Below are positions 1 to 5,736 of a stretch of DNA of 5,811 bases, one piece after another (the stretch's first letter is position 1; each line of letters opens with the position of its first letter). The stretch covers positions 1-5,811 of the forward strand of contig JAISOO010000073.1 in assembly GCA_031275595.1 (NCBI GenBank), given 5' to 3'. The notes under the pieces were generated by a model that saw only the letters and a list, made by a program, of their open reading frames with translations, was not told the DNA's origin and did not search any database. Position numbers and translations under genes: made by a program. Origin of the DNA: Spirochaetaceae bacterium. Its GTDB lineage: Bacteria; Spirochaetota; Spirochaetia; Treponematales; Breznakiellaceae.

Positions 1-107
1 GGGAACAGACGGAACATAACGCGGGACGGTAAACCGTATCCCGAATAGACAGTATGGGTCATGGCTTCCTTTTTTGCCTCCCTGCGGGTCAATATGGCAA
101 CAACACG

Positions 108-125
108 GGCGGATTTTTATCCGCC
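108..125. other. Small perfect hairpin, 7-bp stem and TTTT loop
   Basis: GGCGGAT (108-114) pairs perfectly with ATCCGCC (119-125) around a four-T loop. No T tract follows on either strand, so it is not a standard intrinsic terminator. It may belong to the 3' UTR of an upstream gene or be a protein-binding palindrome. Confidence 0.4.
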
Positions 126-150
126 GCTGTTATTCAGTTTGCTACAATCC

Positions 151-174
151 TGGAAAAAAAACAATAGTTTTCCA
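151..174. other. AT-rich hairpin before the terminator
   Basis: TGGAAAA (151-157) pairs with TTTTCCA (168-174) around a 10-nt A-rich loop, and seven As follow. The stem is weak. It lies 18 bp before the strong terminator and may be part of the same 3' end structure. No function can be assigned. Confidence 0.3.
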
Positions 175-192
175 AAAAAAATACCAAAATTC

Positions 193-237
193 CCGCAAAA
201 TTTCGCAGCGGTCTACGCTGCGCCTTTGCGGTTTTTT
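193..237 (+). terminator. Strong rho-independent terminator of an upstream gene
   Basis: A two-part stem is formed by CCGCAAA (193-199) with TTTGCGG (225-231), and CGCAGCG (204-210) with CGCTGCG (216-222). The loop is GTCTA and the internal loop is asymmetric (4 nt on one side, 2 on the other). TTTTTT (232-237) follows directly. This is the classical intrinsic terminator layout for + strand transcription. It implies a rightward transcript entering from outside the window and insulates clpC from it. Confidence 0.85.
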
Positions 238-355
238 ATCTTTGTAATATCTCATATCAGGCTATTGAACGTAAGTACGGTACGAGCGGTTTGCCGCGCC
301 TCAGCGTAAAATCATAGGGAAAAGCCTCCCCGGGCTGAATTTGCAACGCGTTCCC

Positions 356-384
356 TTGTATAACCGGATTCAATATACTATACT
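356..384 (+). promoter_or_regulatory. Putative sigma70-type promoter of clpC
   Basis: TTGTAT (356-361) and TATACT (379-384) are separated by exactly 17 bp. The -10 box matches 5 of 6 consensus positions and the -35 matches 3 of 6. A second TATACT overlaps at 374-379 but lacks a spaced -35. The predicted start near 391 gives a leader of about 75 nt. No CIRCE inverted repeat and no CtsR-type direct heptad repeat is visible around it, so regulation by HrcA or CtsR is not supported by the sequence. Confidence 0.6.
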
Positions 385-421
385 GAACACAAGAAAGGGT
401 TTTGGTTTGTTATGAAAGACG

Positions 422-442
422 GGCGTGTCTTGCGGACGCGCC
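422..442 (+). promoter_or_regulatory. Stable hairpin in the clpC 5' leader
   Basis: GGCGTGTC (422-429) pairs with GACGCGCC (435-442), eight pairs with one G-T wobble, around a 5-nt loop. It ends about 25 nt before the clpC start and has no T tract, so it is not a terminator. It could affect mRNA stability or translation (inference). It also lies inside the small upstream ORF at 412-516. Confidence 0.5.
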
Positions 443-458
443 GTATTACTCGTTTAAC

Positions 459-472
459 GGGGGCAGGTGTTG
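459..472 (+). promoter_or_regulatory. clpC ribosome binding site and non-ATG start choice
   Basis: A purine-rich GGGGG (459-463) precedes adjacent start codons GTG (467) and TTG (470). Spacing is 3 nt to the GTG and 6 nt to the TTG, so the TTG is better placed, although GTG is the stronger codon. An in-frame TAA at 455-457 rules out any earlier start. The choice changes the protein by one residue only. Confidence 0.55.
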
Positions 473-3067
473 ATAAAAGGCTTAACCCAAAGGGTACAAC
501 GGCTTTTGTATATTGACGCGCAGGAAGAGGCCCGGCGGTATAACTCGGATCAACTTTTGCCGGAACATATTATTGTTTCCCTCCTCAGAGAGGGGGGGGG
601 AGTCGCCTGTAAAGCCCTGATGTACCTCAAGATAGATCTGTTGGAATTCAGGCACGCTCTGGAAAACGAAATTCCCCGGATGCCCGGCTCGCTGCTCCAT
701 GGGGACGTGCCTGCCGCCAAACGGACTAAATCCATGTTGGACGCGGCGGGGGAAGAAGCCCGGAACATGGGGAATGATTATATCGGTACCGAACATATCC
801 TGTTTGCCGCCATGCGGGAACAGAATTCTCCCATCCAGATCTACCTCTATCAACGGAGCCTGGATACGGATATGCTCCGGGTGGTGGTACAAACCAATTT
901 TAACCGGCGGCTGAATTCCAGAGACGCCGGGGTGTACCGTTATCCCGATGGGTACGAGTCCTATTATCTGCGGAGAGACGACGGTCCCCGGGATGAACAT
1001 CCCATTGTTCATGGAGGCAGACCCATCCCGGTTACCTACCCTGTGCTGACCCCGACGCTGGATGAGTTTTCCCGGGATCTTACCGGTCAGGCAAAGGCGG
1101 GGAAACTCGATCCCGTGGTGGGCCGGCGTAAGGAAATTGAGCGGGCGGTCCGGATCCTTGCCCGGCGGACCAAAAATAACCCGGTTCTGGTGGGGGAGCC
1201 CGGCGTGGGAAAAACCGCCATTGTGGAGGGCCTGGCCCGGTTTCTGGTGGGGGAGGATGTGCCCGATGCCCTGGCGGGCCGGCGGATCCTCTCCCTGGAC
1301 CTCGGTTCCGTGGTAGCGGGTACCAAATACCGGGGGGAGTTTGAGGAACGGCTTAAAAAGATCATGAAGGAAATCGTCCAGGCGGGGAATGTGATCCTCT
1401 TTATCGATGAGATCCATACCATTATCGGCGCGGGGGGCGCCGAAGGGACCATCGACGCCTCAAACATGCTCAAACCCGCCCTGTCCCGGGGGAATATCCA
1501 GTGTATCGGCGCCACCACCCTGGGGGAATACCGTAAACACTTTGAAAAGGACGCCGCCTTGGAACGGCGTTTTCAGGCGATTCTGGTGGAGGAACCCGGC
1601 TTTGACGAAACCCTGGCAATACTCCGGGGCCTGCAGAAACATTACGAGGAATACCACCGGGTACATTATACCGGGGAAGCGGTTTATGCCGCGGCACAGA
1701 TGGCCCAGCGGTATATCACCGGCCGTTTTATGCCCGACAAGGCCATAGACATCCTGGACGAAGCCGGGGCCATGCGGAAGTTGGCGGACAACGGCCAGCC
1801 CCCGGAAATTGCCGGCATTGAGCATGAGATACGGCAATTAACCGAAGAAAAAAGCGTCCTGGTAACGGCCCAGGATTATGAGCGGGCCGCGGACGTGCGG
1901 GACAAGGTGCGGAATCTGCGGATCCGCCTGGAAACCGCCCGGGACGCCTGGGAGCGGGCGGAAGGAAGTGAGTGGGGGGTGGTAGAGGAGGCGGATGTCC
2001 GCCGGGTGGTGGCTGAAACCACCGGCATACCCCTTAACCGCCTTGAGAAGCAGGAATCCAAACGGCTCCTCAACATAGAGGATGAACTTCATAAATCCTT
2101 AGTCGGCCAGGATAACGCGGTTAAGCGGATCGCCTCGGCCGTCCGCAGGTCCCGGGCGGGGATATCCAGCCATTCCCGGCCCATGGGTTCCTTCATATTC
2201 CTGGGACCCACCGGAGTGGGGAAAACGCTCCTGGCCAAGAGCCTGGCGGAGTACCTCTTTGGCAGCGGGGATTCCCTGGTCCGGATCGATATGTCGGACT
2301 TTATGGAAAAACACAACGCGTCCCGGCTGGTAGGGGCGCCCCCGGGGTATATCGGTTACGAGGAGGGGGGGGTCCTGACCGAGCGGATCCGCCGGAACCC
2401 CTACCGGGTGGTGCTTTTTGACGAAATCGAAAAGGCCCATCCCGATGTGTTTAACCTCCTTTTGCAGGTGTTGGAGGAAGGGGAACTCCGGGACAACCTG
2501 GGGCATACGGTGAGCTTCCGGAATACGGTGATCATTATGACCAGCAACGCCGGGGTACGGGAAATCTCCCGGGATTCCCGGCTGGGGTTCTCTTCCGGAA
2601 CGGGGATCATGAATCCCCGGGAAATCGAAGCCGCGGCCCTTTCGGAGCTGCGCCGGCTCTTTAACCCCGAATTTATCAACCGCGTGGACGATGTGGTGAT
2701 TTTCCATGCCCTGGACACAAAACAGGTGGAGGCCATCCTGGATATTCAGTTAAAGGAACTGGCCTGCCGCCTCGAAGAGCAGGGGTATTCCCTGCGGATC
2801 CTTCCCGCGGCCCGGCGGCTCCTGGTGGAGAAGGGCTGGGATCCCAAATACGGCGCCCGGCCTATGCGCCGGACCATCCAGAAGGAACTGGAGGATCCCC
2901 TGTCGCTCTTGATCCTGGAGGGGGACTATCCCTGCGGAACCGTTTTTGCCGCCGAGGGCCGGGAAGGAAAGATAAAATTCCGGCCCAAGATCGGCCCGGC
3001 GAAATATGCCGGGGGAGAAGGGGTGAAACAAACCGAGCCCCTGGCGGTCCTCAACTCCGGCCGTTAA
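467..3067 (+). CDS. clpC: ClpC, ATP-dependent Clp protease AAA+ unfoldase
   Basis: Class I Hsp100 unfoldase that uses ATP to unfold proteins and feed them to the ClpP peptidase in the cytoplasm. At 866 residues it is a little longer than the common 810-850. Seen in order: double Clp N-terminal repeat (about 5-60 and 80-145), a Tyr/Pro-rich linker (150-195), AAA-1 with Walker A GEPGVGKT (243-250), Walker B VILFIDE (309-315) and ERRF (366-369). A middle domain with a UVR-like segment (about 460-495) separates ClpC from ClpA, and its short length separates it from ClpB. AAA-2 has Walker A GPTGVGKT (580-587), Walker B RVVLFDE (647-653), sensor-1 TSN (692-694) and sensor-2 GAR (796-798). LGF (706-708) matches the ClpP-docking loop, so a ClpP partner is expected, though none is in the window. 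The last 25 residues look unstructured. The start is GTG 467 or TTG 470. No frameshift, despite runs of nine and eight Gs. Confidence 0.94.
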   Translation: MLIKGLTQRVQRLLYIDAQEEARRYNSDQLLPEHIIVSLLREGGGVACKALMYLKIDLLEFRHALENEIPRMPGSLLHGDVPAAKRTKSMLDAAGEEARNMGNDYIGTEHILFAAMREQNSPIQIYLYQRSLDTDMLRVVVQTNFNRRLNSRDAGVYRYPDGYESYYLRRDDGPRDEHPIVHGGRPIPVTYPVLTPTLDEFSRDLTGQAKAGKLDPVVGRRKEIERAVRILARRTKNNPVLVGEPGVGKTAIVEGLARFLVGEDVPDALAGRRILSLDLGSVVAGTKYRGEFEERLKKIMKEIVQAGNVILFIDEIHTIIGAGGAEGTIDASNMLKPALSRGNIQCIGATTLGEYRKHFEKDAALERRFQAILVEEPGFDETLAILRGLQKHYEEYHRVHYTGEAVYAAAQMAQRYITGRFMPDKAIDILDEAGAMRKLADNGQPPEIAGIEHEIRQLTEEKSVLVTAQDYERAADVRDKVRNLRIRLETARDAWERAEGSEWGVVEEADVRRVVAETTGIPLNRLEKQESKRLLNIEDELHKSLVGQDNAVKRIASAVRRSRAGISSHSRPMGSFIFLGPTGVGKTLLAKSLAEYLFGSGDSLVRIDMSDFMEKHNASRLVGAPPGYIGYEEGGVLTERIRRNPYRVVLFDEIEKAHPDVFNLLLQVLEEGELRDNLGHTVSFRNTVIIMTSNAGVREISRDSRLGFSSGTGIMNPREIEAAALSELRRLFNPEFINRVDDVVIFHALDTKQVEAILDIQLKELACRLEEQGYSLRILPAARRLLVEKGWDPKYGARPMRRTIQKELEDPLSLLILEGDYPCGTVFAAEGREGKIKFRPKIGPAKYAGGEGVKQTEPLAVLNSGR
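592..600 (+). repeat. Nine-G homopolymer inside clpC
   Basis: A run of nine Gs encodes part of the Glu-Gly-Gly-Gly segment (residues 42-45) of the ClpC N-domain. The frame is intact here. Such runs are prone to slippage during replication and to sequencing error. Confidence 0.8.
2365..2372 (+). repeat. Eight-G homopolymer inside clpC
   Basis: A run of eight Gs lies within the second AAA+ domain, in the YEEGGVL segment between Walker A and Walker B. The reading frame is intact. Confidence 0.75.
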
Positions 3068-3221
3068 CGCTGTTTGCCTCCGCCGGTATCACCGTTACCA
3101 TAAGCGTTTGATATGGTTTTGTTTGAGAACTCATCATATTTTCCGGATCACCCCCAAAAATTTTACCTTTTGGAAAGCTCCGATAGAAGCAGGATTCAGG
3201 AGAGCGCCATATATATGTGGT
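3068..3221 (+). other. clpC-radC intergenic gap
   Basis: This 154-bp gap shows no terminator with a T tract after clpC and no confident promoter for radC, so the two genes may be co-transcribed. It contains a 6-bp hairpin, CCAAAA (3154-3159) with TTTTGG (3168-3173), whose right arm continues as AAAGCTC. That resembles the outer arm of the dispersed hairpin element found further right and may be a decayed remnant (weak). An AGGAG at 3198-3202 is the best Shine-Dalgarno but lies far (19 nt) from the radC ATG. Confidence 0.5.
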
Positions 3222-3968
3222 ATGAAAAAGGATCGTTTTGCAATTTGCGATGTTACCGGCGGAGACTTCCTGGCATCCGGGCCCCGTTCCCTGCCCTTGT
3301 CCCAGCGCCCCCGGGAACGGTTAATCAAATTTGGGGCGGAAAGCCTGTCGGACCGGGACTTGTTGGCGATACTCCTCAACACGGGGGTTAAGGGAAAAAA
3401 CGTCGGTATCCTGGCGGAAGAACTCCTTGACCGGCTTGAACAGAATAAGGAGATTCCTTCGGTTAAGGAGCTTATCCAGCTGACCGGGGTAGGGGAGTCT
3501 AAAGCCAGCGCGGTGGCGGCTATGCTGGAATTCGGCCGGCGGCGGTGGGGTATGACCGGTACCAAAATCGCTTCCCCCGGTGATATTTTTAATACCGTGC
3601 GCCACTACGCGGACCGCCGGCAGGAACGGTTTATCTGCCTCTCCCTGAACGGCGCCCACGAGATCCTGGCGGTCCGGGTGGTTACCGTGGGTCTCGTGAA
3701 CCGGACCATCATCCATCCCCGGGAGGTATTTGCCGATCCCCTGTCGGACCGGTGCTGCGCAATCTGCGTCGCCCATAACCATCCCTCGGGGGAGCTTACC
3801 CCCTCCCCTGAGGACGACGAGGTTACCTCGACCCTCTGGAAAGCGGCAAAGATTCTGGGGATCCGGTTTCTGGATCATATTATTTTTTCCGCAAAGGCCT
3901 ATTTCAGTTACAGCCAAACGGACAGGATGCCCCGGGATAATGCCCCCGTGCTTTTTCAGGGTTTTTAA
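3222..3968 (+). CDS. radC: RadC family JAB/MPN-domain protein
   Basis: Member of the RadC family, historically called a DNA repair protein. The original phenotype was traced to another gene and the role remains unclear. From ATG 3222 it has 248 residues, slightly longer than the usual ~225. The N-terminal part has the typical PRERL..FG..SLSD.DLLAILL block (29-52) and a helix-hairpin-helix, LTGVGESKASA (87-97), a likely DNA-binding element. The C-terminal JAMM metal site is complete: HNHPSG (185-190), Ser195 and Asp198 in the H-x-H-x7-S-x2-D pattern, with Glu135 (QERF) as candidate catalytic Glu. A zinc-dependent hydrolase fold is therefore intact, though activity is unproven. The start is uncertain: ATG 3222 (MKKDRFAICD) fits the family length but has a poor Shine-Dalgarno, and the frame stays open to a TTG at 3108. 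The stop lies 5 bp before a hairpin element, and the gene converges on the htrA-like gene. Confidence 0.94.
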   Translation: MKKDRFAICDVTGGDFLASGPRSLPLSQRPRERLIKFGAESLSDRDLLAILLNTGVKGKNVGILAEELLDRLEQNKEIPSVKELIQLTGVGESKASAVAAMLEFGRRRWGMTGTKIASPGDIFNTVRHYADRRQERFICLSLNGAHEILAVRVVTVGLVNRTIIHPREVFADPLSDRCCAICVAHNHPSGELTPSPEDDEVTSTLWKAAKILGIRFLDHIIFSAKAYFSYSQTDRMPRDNAPVLFQGF

Positions 3969-3973
3969 TGGGA

Positions 3974-4090
3974 GGCTTTCCCAAAACTTCAGTTTTTGGG
4001 AAAGCAACCTTGGATTTATGGGAAAAAACGGGCTTCAGACTGTTTTTTCAAGAGCCTTCCACAAAACCAACCGGGTTTTGGGAAAGGCTC
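3974..4090 (+). repeat. Three-hairpin dispersed element, copy A
   Basis: A 117-bp element fills nearly all of the gap between the radC stop (3966-3968) and the htrA-like stop (4096-4098). Hairpin 1 (3975-4005) is a 12-bp perfect stem. Hairpin 2 (4023-4048) has AAAAAACGG pairing with CTGTTTTTT. Hairpin 3 (4052-4090) has a 17-pair stem with two mismatches. It matches the reverse complement of 5694-5811 at about 106 of 118 aligned positions, and the first 38 bases (3974-4011) are identical. The outer hairpins share a TTTCCCAAAAC core in opposite orientation, giving imperfect terminal inverted repeats. This resembles a REPIN or palindromic MITE. It encodes no protein. Confidence 0.88.
4023..4048. 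terminator. Likely bidirectional terminator between radC and htrA-like gene
   Basis: The middle hairpin of copy A has a 9-bp stem (4023-4031 with 4040-4048, including one G-T pair) and an 8-nt loop. Six As lead in and six Ts lead out, so both strands show a stem followed by a T run. Sitting between convergent genes, it could end both transcripts. The GC part of the stem is short, so strength is uncertain. Confidence 0.6.
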
Positions 4091-4095
4091 ATGGT

Positions 4096-5352
4096 TCACT
4101 GGTTACGAACCTCTTCCCGATCCGCCAGGGTTATCTCGGTTTTGCTGGTTTTCCCCCCCCGGATGAATTCCACCGCCACCTTTTCGCCGGGCTTATTATC
4201 CTCCCGGGCGGAATACAGATCCGCCAGGCTTTCCACCTTCATACCGTCCACGGAGGTGATGATGTCCCCCCCCAGGTAGATCACGCTGGAACCGTACCGG
4301 ATGGGCTCGCTTCCCTGCCGGATCCCCGCCTGTTCGGCAAACCCGTTTCGTTTGGTCCGGGAAACCAGGAGCCCCGAAGAAACCGGGAGCTTGGCGTAAC
4401 GGACCAGGGCGGGGAAGAGCTGGACCACCGAGGCGTCGATCCAGCCCCGCCGGACCCTCCCGTAGGTCATCAGTTCCGCCACCACCCGCTTGGCGGTATT
4501 CACCGGAACCGCAAAACCTATGCCCACGGATCCCCCCGAGGGGGAATAGATCATGGTATTGATCCCTATCATCCGGCCCTGGGCGTCCAGCAGGGGGCCC
4601 CCGGAATTGCCGGGGTTGATGGAGGCGTCGGTTTGGATCATATCCCGGATAATGGTCTGCCGGGAGGTTTGAATGGGCCGTCCCAAACCGGACACGATGC
4701 CCACCGTGAGGGTCCGTTCCAGGGCAAAGGGATTCCCGATGGCCAGGACTTTCTGGCCTACCCGGAGGTTTCCCGAATCCCCAAAGGGAATCGTCCTGAG
4801 GCCCCCCCCCCGGGGGGGATCGAATTTGAGCACCGCCAGATCGTTTTCCGGGTCTGTCCCCACCACGGTTCCCTCGTATTGGCTCCCGTCGGCTAAATTA
4901 ATAAATACCTTATAGGCGTTTTCGATCACATGGTTGTTGGTAAGTACGTGGCCCGCGGTATCAATGATGGACCCGGACCCGGAGCCGCCTTCCTGGGGCA
5001 CCGGTTCCAGAAACCAGTTGATCGCCACCGTTTCGGTGGTGATGTTTACCACCGCGTCATTAAGCTGTTCATAGATGGCGATGTTTTCCCGCTCCCCTTC
5101 GCTAAAGGGGATCAGATCCGCCGTATTCATCTGGAGGGGGCTTACCGGGGGGGATTGACGGAGATCCAGGGCTTCAAAGGGATCCTCCGCTTTCCGGGAG
5201 TTTCCGGAGGAATCTGCCGCCGTTTCCTGGGTCTCCCTTGTTTTGGCCGTAAAGGGAATCCGCAAAAAGCCCACCCCCAGGGCGAACATAATCACAATAA
5301 GACCGCTCAGGAAGCAAAAAAAGCATAATTGTCCCTTGCTGTAGAGTTTCAT
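4096..5352 (-). CDS. htrA: Membrane-anchored HtrA/DegP-type serine protease with one PDZ domain
   Basis: S1C-family serine protease, expected to degrade or process misfolded proteins on the outer face of the cytoplasmic membrane. It has 418 residues from ATG 5352, preceded at 7 nt by GGAGG. An in-frame ATG at 5448 lacks a ribosome binding site and lies upstream of the likely promoter. Residues about 8-30 are a hydrophobic, Cys/Phe-rich membrane segment without a clear cleavage site, so an anchor is more likely than a cleaved signal. A Ser/Thr/Glu-rich linker follows (35-80). The catalytic triad is complete: His141 (TNNHV), Asp171 (ENDLAVL) and Ser250 (GNSGGP). A single PDZ domain spans about 305-405, with LGGDIITSVDG (360-370) as its clearest motif. 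One PDZ plus an anchor resembles DegS or HtrA of Gram-positives rather than DegP, which has two. G-runs of ten, eight and eight interrupt the coding strand without breaking the frame. Confidence 0.9.
   Translation of the reverse strand: MKLYSKGQLCFFCFLSGLIVIMFALGVGFLRIPFTAKTRETQETAADSSGNSRKAEDPFEALDLRQSPPVSPLQMNTADLIPFSEGERENIAIYEQLNDAVVNITTETVAINWFLEPVPQEGGSGSGSIIDTAGHVLTNNHVIENAYKVFINLADGSQYEGTVVGTDPENDLAVLKFDPPRGGGLRTIPFGDSGNLRVGQKVLAIGNPFALERTLTVGIVSGLGRPIQTSRQTIIRDMIQTDASINPGNSGGPLLDAQGRMIGINTMIYSPSGGSVGIGFAVPVNTAKRVVAELMTYGRVRRGWIDASVVQLFPALVRYAKLPVSSGLLVSRTKRNGFAEQAGIRQGSEPIRYGSSVIYLGGDIITSVDGMKVESLADLYSAREDNKPGEKVAVEFIRGGKTSKTEITLADREEVRNQ
4153..4160 (-). repeat. Eight-G run near the 3' end of the htrA-like gene
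   Basis: Eight Cs on the + strand are eight Gs in the coding strand, in the FIRGGKTS segment at the end of the PDZ domain. A slip here would alter only the last 20 or so residues. Confidence 0.75.
4266..4273 (-). repeat. Eight-G run in the PDZ domain of the htrA-like gene
   Basis: Eight Cs on the + strand encode part of the YLGGDIITS motif of the PDZ domain. The frame is intact. Confidence 0.75.
4802..4818. repeat. C10-G7 palindromic tract in the htrA-like gene
   Basis: Ten Cs followed by seven Gs on the + strand. The coding strand reads seven Cs then ten Gs for Pro-Pro-Arg-Gly-Gly-Gly, protease residues 179-184. The tract is both a homopolymer pair and a self-complementary palindrome, making it prone to slippage. 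It lies after His141 and Asp171 but before Ser250, so a frameshift here would remove the catalytic serine. Confidence 0.85.
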
Positions 5353-5359
5353 CGGATTA

Positions 5360-5364
5360 CCTCC
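5360..5364 (-). promoter_or_regulatory. Ribosome binding site of the htrA-like gene
   Basis: GGAGG on the minus strand lies 7 nt before ATG 5352. It decides the start in favour of 5352 over the in-frame ATG at 5448, which has no comparable site. Confidence 0.85.
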
Positions 5365-5370
5365 GATTTT

Positions 5371-5399
5371 ACTATAGCCCAAAAAGCGTCCCGTAACAA
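5371..5399 (-). promoter_or_regulatory. Putative sigma70-type promoter of the htrA-like gene
   Basis: On the minus strand, TTGTTA (5394-5399) and TATAGT (5371-5376) are separated by 17 bp, matching 4 of 6 and 5 of 6 consensus positions. Transcription would start near 5364-5366, right at the Shine-Dalgarno, leaving a very short leader of about 13 nt. No sigma-E-like alternative was recognised. Confidence 0.6.
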
Positions 5400-5492
5400 T
5401 CCGTTTTCCCCCGGCCTGGCCCGGCCCGGCATGGGTCGTTTTCTTCATGGTTACGGGTAAGCCCTGGCTTAGATTTTAAGATAGATTTTTCC

Positions 5493-5521
5493 TTGACCTT
5501 TCCCCCGGTCTTTCTTATAAT
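5493..5521 (+). promoter_or_regulatory. Near-consensus sigma70 promoter directed away from htrA
   Basis: TTGACC (5493-5498) and TATAAT (5516-5521) have a 17-bp spacer. The -35 matches 5 of 6 positions and the -10 is perfect, making this the strongest promoter in the window. It faces right, divergent from the htrA-like promoter about 100 bp away. The predicted start is near 5527-5529. No large gene follows inside the window, so the product is either a small RNA, a short peptide, or a gene beyond position 5811. Confidence 0.75.
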
Positions 5522-5527
5522 AAAAGG

Positions 5528-5676
5528 GAGCCTCTAAAGACAGCTTTTTCAGAGGTTTTCTTACCCCGCGGGGAAAATTGTCCCGTGCCCTTATGCGCGG
5601 TACGGAAGAGTGTTTTTCTCCGCCGTGCCTCCGGAAACCCGACCGGGGTTTCCAGGCGTAATAAGGAGTGTGCCGT
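5528..5676 (+). ncRNA. Structured leader or small RNA of unknown family
   Basis: About 150 nt from the predicted start to the small ORF. Visible pairings are CCTCT (5531-5535) with AGAGG (5551-5555), then a T-rich stretch; CCGTGCC (5583-5589) with GGTACGG (5599-5605); and GGAAACCC (5633-5640) with GGGTTTCC (5646-5653). A second CCGTGCC (5623-5629) can also pair with the same GGTACGG, so two exclusive folds are possible, as in attenuators and riboswitches. If transcription ends in the middle hairpin of the element downstream (5736-5761), an RNA of roughly 235 nt results. I do not recognise a known riboswitch, 6S, SRP or RNase P core. The gap from 5353 to 5692 holds only promoters and this leader. 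Confidence 0.45.
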
Positions 5677-5736
5677 ATGCGGAATTATCACCAGAGCATT
5701 TCCCAAAACCCGGTTGGTTTTAGGAAATGCTCTTGA
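5677..5736 (+). CDS. 19-residue ORF running into the hairpin element (peptide or truncated gene start)
   Basis: ATG 5677 is preceded by AAGGAG (5663-5668) with an 8-nt spacer, the best Shine-Dalgarno on the right side of the window, and follows a strong promoter. The frame encodes MRNYHQSISQNPVGFRKCS and stops at TGA 5734-5736. Only the first five or six codons lie outside element copy B; the rest is hairpin-element sequence. Two readings fit. Either the element inserted just behind the start codon of an older gene and truncated it, or a short peptide is made. The peptide has no recognisable motif. Nothing else can be assigned. Confidence 0.4.
   Translation: MRNYHQSISQNPVGFRKCS

Larger units (their letters stand above)
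1..392. other. Gene-poor region upstream of clpC
   Basis: No convincing complete gene is seen here. Frame 1 is open from the window edge to a TAG at 46-48 (last residues ...NITRDGKPYPE) and could be the end of a protein encoded upstream, but 15 codons are too few to judge. An 82-codon ATG frame (61-309) runs through the terminator at 193-237, has no ribosome binding site and reads as low-complexity, so it is not accepted. The region is AT-rich with A and T runs. It holds two small hairpins, a terminator and the clpC promoter, all listed separately. Between 238 and 355 nothing further is supported. Confidence 0.6.

Noticed and set aside
1..48. Possible C-terminal tail of an upstream protein in frame 1
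   Set aside because: Only 15 codons are visible. The downstream terminator makes a rightward gene likely, but nothing identifies this frame as its end.
61..309. 82-codon ATG frame upstream of clpC
   Set aside because: It spans the strong terminator at 193-237, has no Shine-Dalgarno, and its composition follows the A/T runs of the intergenic DNA.
340..466. CIRCE or CtsR operator at clpC
   Set aside because: Neither the TTAGCACTC/GAGTGCTAA inverted repeat nor the tandem AGGTCAAA-type heptads is present.
482..1417. 311-codon open frame on the minus strand inside clpC
   Set aside because: Shadow of a GC-biased coding frame: rich in Pro, Gly and His, no domain, and fully overlapped by an intact conserved gene.
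3974..4090. CRISPR array
   Set aside because: The repeated unit occurs once at each site, inverted, and consists of different hairpins; there are no regularly spaced identical repeats.
3730..4896. 388-codon + strand open frame over the radC end, element A and the htrA-like gene
   Set aside because: It is the antisense of the protease gene plus repeat sequence, Pro/Gly/His-rich with no domain, while radC and the protease frames carry intact catalytic motifs.
5353..5448. Longer N-terminus of the protease from ATG 5448
   Set aside because: No ribosome binding site, it lies upstream of the likely promoter, and it would place about 30 Gly/Arg/Pro-containing residues before the membrane anchor. 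ATG 5352 has GGAGG at 7 nt.
5593..5661. 22-residue ORF (MRGTEECFSPP...) in the right-hand leader
   Set aside because: No Shine-Dalgarno at a usable distance, and the start lies in the loop of the 5583-5605 hairpin. It remains a remote leader-peptide option only.
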